Shown piece by piece: positions 57,598-64,000 of a stretch of 64,000 nucleotides of DNA. This stretch comes from Turbatrix aceti (taxonomy: Eukaryota > Nematoda > Chromadorea > Rhabditida > Panagrolaimidae): assembly GCA_963969345.1 (NCBI GenBank), contig OZ017768.1, positions 7,712,718-7,776,717 of the forward strand, written 5' to 3'. Under the pieces are notes generated by a model that worked only from the letters and a program-made list of their open reading frames with translations, searched no databases and was not told the origin of the DNA. How positions within the stretch are numbered: position 1 is the first letter of the stretch; every line of letters begins with the position of its first letter. The translations under genes were made by a program, and so were the position numbers.

Positions 57598-59010
57598 TTA
57601 CAAACTAGGCCTGTCTTCGTCTTTCGAGGAAAAGTCATCACCTGTCGTATAGACCGTCCACTGCCGCTTCCATTCTTTGATTTCAAAGATATGAGACTTG
57701 AAACCAGCCGATCCGGTGTTCTTCCACTCCAAGTAGGTATCCAACAGGCGCTGATTGAAGGGGTGGAATTCTGATGACTTGAGAGCTCGAATTTCAGACC
57801 TGAATGCAAAAATCAGAATCTGAAAAAAAAATTAAAAAAGTGGTCTTACAAAGATTTCCATTCACAAGCCGAAGTCTCCCGAAGACATCGATTTGGCGTA
57901 ACTTCGGCTTCATTGATCGGTTTCATGGCGCAGACAAAGTAAAAATCACCGGTACCTGCAAAGCCCTGGGCGAGATTTCGAGCGTGTCTGAAAAATTTGG
58001 TGTTTATCAGTGACACAAAAAAATGCGGGTATTCAGGTACCCACCTCAGAACACGAATTTTACCGTAAATTCGAGCACAAGACTCGAAAACCCGAAAAAA
58101 ATCGGTTAGACGGTCCAAAAACCGCCAGTTTTTCTTTAAACAAAAAAAACAACTTCTTCATGGTTTTTTAGTTTCCTTAATGGTTCTTAGAAAAAATAAA
58201 ATACGTAACTTATAAAAACATTTTTTTGAATTCAAAACCCAAAAATTCAAAAAATCCGCCAAAAAAACCGGATCAGGTCGGGTTTTCGACCAGGTACCCT
58301 CACAAAAACCAACCTCATAAGGATTACGGTAATGTACTTGGATTTGACGCCGGTTTCTTCGAAGACTTCTCGTTCCGCTGTTTCGCCAATATTCTCGCCG
58401 GGATCCATCATTCCACCGGGAAACTTCCAGCCAAGATAGACTCCACGTCGTTCACGGATCATGAGAAAGTCGCCCTTGGCGTTCTGGACAATGCCACCGA
58501 CACCGACGTAGGTAAAGGCGTATCTAAAAGCACAATGGGATTTCAGAAAATCCAAATATTTATTTAACAGTAAAAAAAAAGACAAACCTCGGAAGAGAGC
58601 TGGGTCTGTGTTTCGGCAGCCATCTGGTCAGCATAACGTACCCCGGTTGAGCGTGGTGAAAGTCAAATCCTCGTTCAATCAACAGGGGAACCCAGTACGC
58701 GTACTGCAAAAAAAAACAAAAAAAATAAATATTAGGTACAAAAAATATGCACGGAACCCAAAAAACAGTAACTGACCTCATTTTCAACCTTGATCCAGAC
58801 TCCGTGAACCTGTTCAACTTCTGCCCATTCGCGAATCGCCTCGTTCAGGACAGCGGGTGCGAGTTCCTTCGACACGTGACTGTTCGCTGCAATCGACACC
58901 TTGGCGCCTCGGTAGTGATCAGTCGACCATTCCAGCCTGGGCAACGGTTCCGTAGCCGAAGGCCTCGAAATCTGGCTTAAAGTAGAAGGATTTCGAGATT
59001 CTTGAGCCAT
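57598..59010 (-). CDS. nudt6: NUDT6-type Nudix hydrolase
   Basis: The exons are 59010-58777, 58703-58588, 58523-58314, 57987-57850 and 57799-57598 (stop TAA). Phases agree throughout, giving 299 residues against 316 for human NUDT6. The N-terminal NUDT6-specific domain (residues about 25-110) includes a VWIKVE strand, ERGFDFHHAQPGYVML and SLPR, the GFxFHHA motif being diagnostic. The Nudix box at residues 154-176 fits GX5EX7REUXEEXGU exactly (G at 154, E at 160, REVFEETGV at 168-176), so the metal-binding glutamates are present. Nudix enzymes cleave nucleoside-diphosphate-linked compounds; the natural substrate of NUDT6 is not settled, though it is known as the FGF2 antisense gene product in vertebrates. 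An upstream in-frame ATG (59058) would add a hydrophobic segment and is an alternative start. Confidence 0.9.
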
Positions 59011-59288
59011 TGAAACGAGTGAAAAGTGAAATAAAATTCGCAGCAAAAAAACATGCAAAATTTTCGTGTCGGGAGCATCATTCGCGTCAATTTACAAACA
59101 ATGCGATCAGCGCTACAAAAAACCCCAAAAATTTCCGGTATCCAACCAAAAAAGTTTTTTGTGTCCATAAACTTTCAAATTTATATAACATTTGTGCTCG
59201 AGTTCGAGCAATCATTCACTGGGACAATATGCGTGTTTCAGATATACGACATCAAAGTCAACAAAAATTTGAGAGTACCAAAACTCAC

Positions 59289-59842
59289 TTCATGGATGAA
59301 ACTTGCGTAGTCGTCCTTCGCAGTTCGGAATTCTGGAGAATCGTGGATGACGTTGTCGACTTCAGGATCAAAGATTTGTACCGTATCAGTGGGCTGAGCC
59401 TCATTTGGCGCGTTTTCGTCAACAGCCTTCGCGCGGTGGATTCCACGTTCCCGCTGCTGTAAAATTGATTTTTACAATCGAAAAAGAAACCAGAGATCAC
59501 AAAAACAAACCTCCCGGACGAAATCGGCGTATTCCTCCTCCGCAGTTCGGTATTCTGGATTCTTGTTGGCGTTGACGATTTCTTTCAAATATTCAGGATC
59601 AAAGATTTGTACCGTTTCCGGCTCAGTGGGTTCCCAGTTTTCATCTGCAGCCTTGTCAACTGTAGCCTTCTCATTTACCTTCCGGCTGATGATTTCAATT
59701 TTATTCTGCTGCAATATCGATTTTTTTTCATAAAAACAAAACTCAAAAAGATCAAAACAAACCTTCGGGCGGTTTCGGAAAATGTGTTCACACTTGTATT
59801 TATTTTGCTTCCGTATTGCTTCCTCAAAAAAAGACATGAGTT
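59289..59842 (-). pseudogene. Inverted partial paralogue of the neighbouring gene (copies of its exons 5-7)
   Basis: Three exons on the minus strand, 59842-59763, 59708-59511 and 59456-59289, mirror exons 5-7 of the plus-strand gene at 60405-63000. The first begins at the same acceptor (TTTTTCAG then AACTCATG) and encodes ELMSFFEEAIRKQNKYKCE against ELMAMYAEAREKRTNCKAE. The next two carry KAADEN or KAVDEN, TVQIFDPE, and the PEYRTAEEEYADFVRE-type ending. Protein similarity is moderate, yet all frames are open, both splice signals are intact and every junction is phase 0. No copies of exons 1-4 were found upstream. An ATG within the first exon would give a protein of about 165 residues, ending in the retained intron after 59289. 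It may be a real small gene or a fragment; the intact frames argue against an old pseudogene. The type given here is provisional. Confidence 0.6.
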
Positions 59843-60404
59843 CTGAAAAAGTTCTTGCAAACAGCACTGGATGAATAACGTTATCACAAACTTCATGAAG
59901 TACATTGCTTTTGATTTTGCACAAAAGTCACGGAGCAGTATCAAAATAACAACAAAAAGAACATAAAAAGCATCACAGATCACAGATTAGGGTGCAAAAG
60001 TCAGTGAATGGACAAAAAGCGGACAGCAACAAGCATCATGCCTAAATCTTTGAACAAAAAGGTTCAATAACGAGAAAAACACCCGAAAAAACGAAGAAAA
60101 TACGTCAATATCAAAGAAAAATCAAAAAGTAGGCCAAAATGCATCATCAAAACACAGCACCGTAGATTCGAAAGCGAAAACAGAAAATCGTAACCCTGCT
60201 TCTGATCGCATCAGCTGAGAAGAAAAGAAACGCAGGAATCGTAAACTCCACCGTAACCGTCTACATGTCCACGAGTTTTCTCAACGCGAGGAATTTTGTT
60301 ACTTCTATTCAGTATTCTGATCGTTTTGATGTTACTTTTGAGCTATTTTTTTCGTTTTTGTCTCAAAACGATTATATTTTGTTACTTTTCAGATCTTTTC
60401 AATC
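59843..60404. promoter_or_regulatory. Head-to-head spacer and upstream region of the plus-strand gene
   Basis: This lies between the two inverted relatives. The start at 60405 is preceded by GTTACTTTTCAG (ending 60392), a textbook trans-splice acceptor 12 nt before the ATG. No other gene was seen. Confidence 0.5.
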
Positions 60405-63000
60405 ATGATTTCTCTTCCCAAGCACTATTTTCCCCACAAAGACGTCTATACCGATGATTCATGTGTCGACACAGATTTCTCCGACGGCGAGGAGAGTGAT
60501 ACGGAAAAGGACACTACCAAGAGCGGTGACAGTGGACTTGAGGACAAAGAGCAGTTCATCTCGTCGACACGCAAGTTAATCGCCAAGCCGGGGCACAAAT
60601 CACGAATTCGTTCACTGAATGTCGGTCAGACGGATATCCAAAGTGTCGAAAGTCGTGTTTTCAAAAAGGTGCCGAAGACCAAAGCGCCGCCTCCGCCTCC
60701 GCCTGAGCCATTGACCATACTCGAAATGCAACAGCTACAGCGCAAACTCTGGCTTACGCTGGTTTCGTGCCCCACTGCAATCACCGCCGAGGCTGTGGAG
60801 AGCCATTTTGAGTGAGTTTTTTTGGATTCACATAAATATTTTGTGTCTAAATTTAGAATTTTTGTTAAAAAGCGAATTGTTTTCCTTTTTTTGGTTGATG
60901 AAAAATTTTGACCAAAAAAACTGGATGAAAAATTTTGACCAAAAATTTTTGATCAACCAAAAAATATACTAATTCTTTGGTAAAATTTGATGCACAGTTA
61001 AGCCTAAAATTAAATTTGTGGACCTAAATTTGGAATTTTTTGTTCAAAATGTCATTTTTATGACTAAATTGTTCGTTTACCTAAATTTTCACTTTTTTTG
61101 ACTGATGAACCATTCTGGCCTAAAATTTTGCTAAACATAAAGTTTTATGGCAAATTTAAGACACACTTTACCTAAAATTAAATCTGAATGTGTTTTGATG
61201 AAAAAAATGTGGCCCAAAATTTTCCAAACTGTTTCAAATTCATTTTCCCTCTAAAACCGGTCTTTTTTCAGAACTGACCACCACCCGGAGACTCTTCCAC
61301 CCCTGCTGAAGCGTATGGGCTACCGTAAAACAGAAACGCTGCTACGATCCAAATTCTGCGAAAAATTTGTCAACGTTGAACTCTTCAAGGATGAACTCGA
61401 CTCCACGACGCGGTATGTCTTTCGTCCGTGCATGTACAAGGACATCGAGCACATCACCAACTGCATTTGCGAATCTGAGCTTTTGGAGGATCAAAAGTGA
61501 GTTTTTTTTTCTGTTTTTTTTGTAAAATCCAGTTTTTCAATTTTTGCAGAGCCCAGCGAAAGAAATTCCTACGCGAAGCACAGTACTGCCTGCCTGAATT
61601 CCAAGAAACGGCGCTCAAGGTTTGTTTATTTTTTTTGCTCATTCGTTTGCTTATCAGTTTGTGCACTCTTATGCATTGTTCTTGCAGATTCGCGAACAGA
61701 TTGTCGACGTAGCGCACAAACTTGTGACAGAATCGGGAAACGATACAACGACGTGGTCAGAAGTTCAGACGCGCTTTGAAAAGGATTACGGTGAACAACT
61801 GACGAGAAAGTACCTTCGAACAGCATTTCCGACGGGACAGGCAAGTCGTGTACTCGAAGTCTACCTCAGCGAAGAATTTGAGGCCACAATTTGTTACGAA
61901 AAAACTGGAAATCTGGTGCTCAAGTTTAAAAAATCGTACGAGGGTGAGTATTTTCTTTCTTTTTTTTTATTTTTAAAACTGTCAAACAGAACCTGATTAA
62001 TCGAGATTGGTTGACCAGACAGACACGTTGGCGACAACGTGTTTCCTACGGTGTTGCATTTTTGTCTGTCAAAATCACGAGTTTTGTTTTTCGTTGAAAA
62101 ATGCGCTTCGTTTGGTGCTTTTTCCAGAACTCATGGCCATGTATGCTGAAGCGCGAGAGAAGCGAACCAACTGCAAGGCTGAGACTGTCATCAAGGCTCC
62201 TGAATTCCGAACCGAGAAGAATCACTACGTCAATTACGTTCGTGAGGTTGGTTTTTGATTTTTTTTAGTTTTTTGAGTTCGAAAAATCTTATTCAATTTT
62301 TTTTTGAGTATGAAAAATATTTTTAGATTTTTTTTTGAGTTCGAGTATATTTTTTTTATTTTCGTATTTTTGAAAAATAAAAATTTACAGCGTCAAAAGC
62401 GAGAAATCTACCGCGGAAAGACCAGTACCGTCAAAGCTGCAGATGAGAACACGCCGAACAGCCTGGAACCCGCTGATCCAAAAACTGTTCAAATTTTCGA
62501 TTCTGAATACCTGAAAGAAGTCGTCAAAGATTCGAAATCCGAAACTGCGGAGGATGACTTTGCAAAATTTGTCCGGGAGGTTAGTTTCAAATTTTTCATT
62601 ATTCTTTGTGATTTTAAGTAAAAAATATCTTTTACAGCAGGAAGAACTGAAAATCAAACGCGGAAAGGCAAACGCGAATTTCAACAAGGCTGCCGATGAA
62701 AACACGCCGATTACGGTACCGGATGACCCCCCACCGGCAGTTGAGTGCAAAAAACTTCCCAAAACGACGAAGGTACGATTCAGTGATCCCGATGAACCGG
62801 AAGACTCCGGAAAATTCAAAGTCCTCGGCTTTCACAGCGACGAAGAGCGTCCGTCGTCGATGAAAGAACCGCCAATGACGAAGGCTAGGACCAAAAGGAG
62901 CAAAACGTGTGCACCCAGTCGTCGGGCTCCACGTGGCCTACACATTCCCGATATCGACTTGGATGATTCAGACGCGGAATCCGTGAGCGATTTTCCTTAG
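60405..63000 (+). CDS. Seven-exon gene of unknown function with a repeated C-terminal exon module
   Basis: The exons are 60405-60811, 61272-61496, 61550-61619, 61688-61943, 62128-62246, 62391-62579 and 62638-63000 (stop TAG). Phases 2, 2, 0, 1, 0 and 0 agree, giving 542 residues. The N-terminus is acidic and disordered (DTDFSDGEESDTEKDTTK) and a PPPPPP stretch follows. Residues about 118-330 look folded and helical (LEMQQLQRKLWLTL, LKRMGYRKTETLLRSKF, IREQIVDVAHKLV, TWSEVQTRFEKDYGEQLTRKYL). The LTRKYL segment could be a winged-helix or OST-HTH-like fold, but I do not recognise a named family. Exons 5-7 repeat a module: KAADENTP, TVQIFDSEYLKEVV, and an ending such as FRTEKNHYVNYVRE or SETAEDDFAKFVRE just before a phase-0 donor. 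The last exon is charged and ends DLDDSDAESVSDFP, which resembles a CK2 target. Exon 7 has a tandem NAGNAG acceptor (CAGCAG at 62635-62640). Confidence 0.8.
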
Positions 63001-63333
63001 GCTTTTTTAGAGTTCATATTTGTTACAAATTTTATTTCAAATATTTTTTTTTCTAAATTTATATTTTAAACAGATTTTTCAAACGTATGTCAAATTTTAT
63101 TATTGTAGTGAAATTTTATATCCTTATCAAATTCTTCTCTCTCAATTGTTCTTTTTTTATATTTTCTATCGATATTTTTCATATAAATTTGTTGTATTTC
63201 GAGCAAAGTGGGATTTTTTTGCGCCGCGCATCGAATTTTTTTTAATTTTTTTATTTGACGTCTTTTATGTTTCTCATTGCTACAGTTGCAAGACGAACAA
63301 AATTGGGAGATCAGTTAATTTAAAAAATAATAG
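63001..63333. other. Convergent 3' spacer
   Basis: AT-rich 3' UTR and spacer between the plus-strand gene and the minus-strand lipase; no other feature was seen. Confidence 0.5.
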
Positions 63334-64000
63334 TTAATTGTTTTGTTTCGAGTGAACATTAGAAATCAAATACGCGTTTGATATCGTGTGATTTTGGACC
63401 ATCGTGAGTTGATCTGCAGTCGTCAAATCCTTGGTTTGTTCGTGCAACAAATTGATGTAAAGCTTAGTACCTGAGCTATTCACGATGTAAGGCGTTGGAT
63501 TGCCAAATGTCAGTGAATTTCTGCCGAGAATTTCGTCATCTAAAATTTGTATTTTTGAAAGAAAAAAAATTTTTTTCATTTGAAAATTTTTTTTACCCAA
63601 ACTCCAAGCACTGTAAACGTAGTCTCCAATTCTCGGCTGGTCGACTTCATTTAGGCGTTGCAGAAAAGAGGCATAAATTCGGGGATAGGTATTGCAGTGT
63701 TCAACCAGACAGGATCGACTTTCTCCGCACTGCTCACCTGGCCAAAAGCCAGTATTGCTATTGCACGTAGGATTGGTTAGTGTAATATTACCGATGCACG
63801 TACACATGCCAAAGTTTGCGCCTGCGAGTCCGATAAATGTATCAATCTTACCGGCTAGCGAAGGGCCCAGGTAGCAGGAGTCTAAAAATTTTACCATTGG
63901 GTTACGGTATACCGTATATTAATTTCAGAGGTATCTATTAAAACTCACGTGTCTCATTGTCCACGTGCAATCCACCATTGAGGACTCCGCGTGCCAGTGT
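63334..64000 (-). CDS. Secreted class-2 (EstA/B-type) lipase, C-terminal part (5' end beyond the window)
   Basis: The exons are 64000-63949 (partial), 63881-63597 and 63539-63334 (stop TAA), with phases 1 and 1 fitting; about 180 residues are visible. The alpha/beta-hydrolase lipase class 2 family is enlarged in nematodes (lips genes). Visible family marks are a GGLHVD stretch, LGPSLAGKIDTFIGLAGANFG, paired cysteines (CTC, CNSNTGFWPGEQC, ESRSC, EHC), the YPRIYASFLQRLN helix, and IGDYVYSAWSLDDEILG. The aspartate after SAWSL, whose codon is split by the intron, is the likely catalytic acid. The His in INLLHEQTKDL is the likely catalytic His. The Ser nucleophile would be upstream, outside the window. 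N-glycosylation sites are NIT, NSS and NHT. It probably acts outside the cell in lipid digestion (inference). Confidence 0.85.

Overview
The window is eukaryotic nuclear DNA, most likely from a nematode. Introns are AT-rich and often very short (47-60 nt), and most end in a TTTTCAG-type acceptor. Strong acceptors also lie a few bases upstream of start codons, as expected for spliced-leader trans-splicing. The gene families fit as well: a class-2 lipase of the kind expanded in nematodes, a LOTUS-Tudor germ-granule-type protein, and a BEL/Pao element carrying a phlebovirus-type glycoprotein. No species can be named. Gene models below were built by hand from open frames, splice signals and intron phase, without transcript data.

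Layout. 0-9 kb: a foldback repeat (139-1021), then the 5' half of a minus-strand gene for a membrane-anchored, mostly disordered protein (8487 to 1287, running off the left edge). 9.6-14.8 kb is transposon-rich: an internally deleted LINE, a 1.08-kb palindromic element flanked by TTAA, and a small hAT-type MITE. 15.1-17 kb: a minus-strand protein with a LOTUS-like region and a C-terminal Tudor domain. 20.6-22.9 kb: a complete plus-strand GPI-anchored Ly6-like protein. 23.5-29 kb: UTP25 (minus, six-hundred-residue class, with a minisatellite foldback in its largest intron) divergent from LSM7 (plus). 29.4-34 kb: a minus-strand type I membrane protein with an acidic tail. 34-45 kb: no gene seen, but several small perfect hairpins. 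45.3-52.8 kb: a GC-rich BEL/Pao element with one intact 2,427-codon gag-pol-env frame but no recognisable 5' LTR. 54.1-54.5 kb: a second hAT-type MITE with a perfect 8-bp target duplication. 55.9-64 kb is gene-dense: a C-type-lectin-like membrane protein, a NUDT6-type Nudix hydrolase, a three-exon inverted partial paralogue, its parent seven-exon gene of unknown function, and the 3' end of a lipase.

Functionally, UTP25 (small-subunit processome) and LSM7 (U6 snRNP and mRNA decay) are both RNA-processing genes sharing a roughly 350-bp divergent intergenic region. The three minus-strand units at 59.8-55.9 kb are closely spaced and could be co-transcribed. The most unusual features are the inverted paralogue made of the repeated exon module of its neighbour, the phlebovirus-glycoprotein BEL element, and the set of three large foldbacks plus two hAT MITEs.
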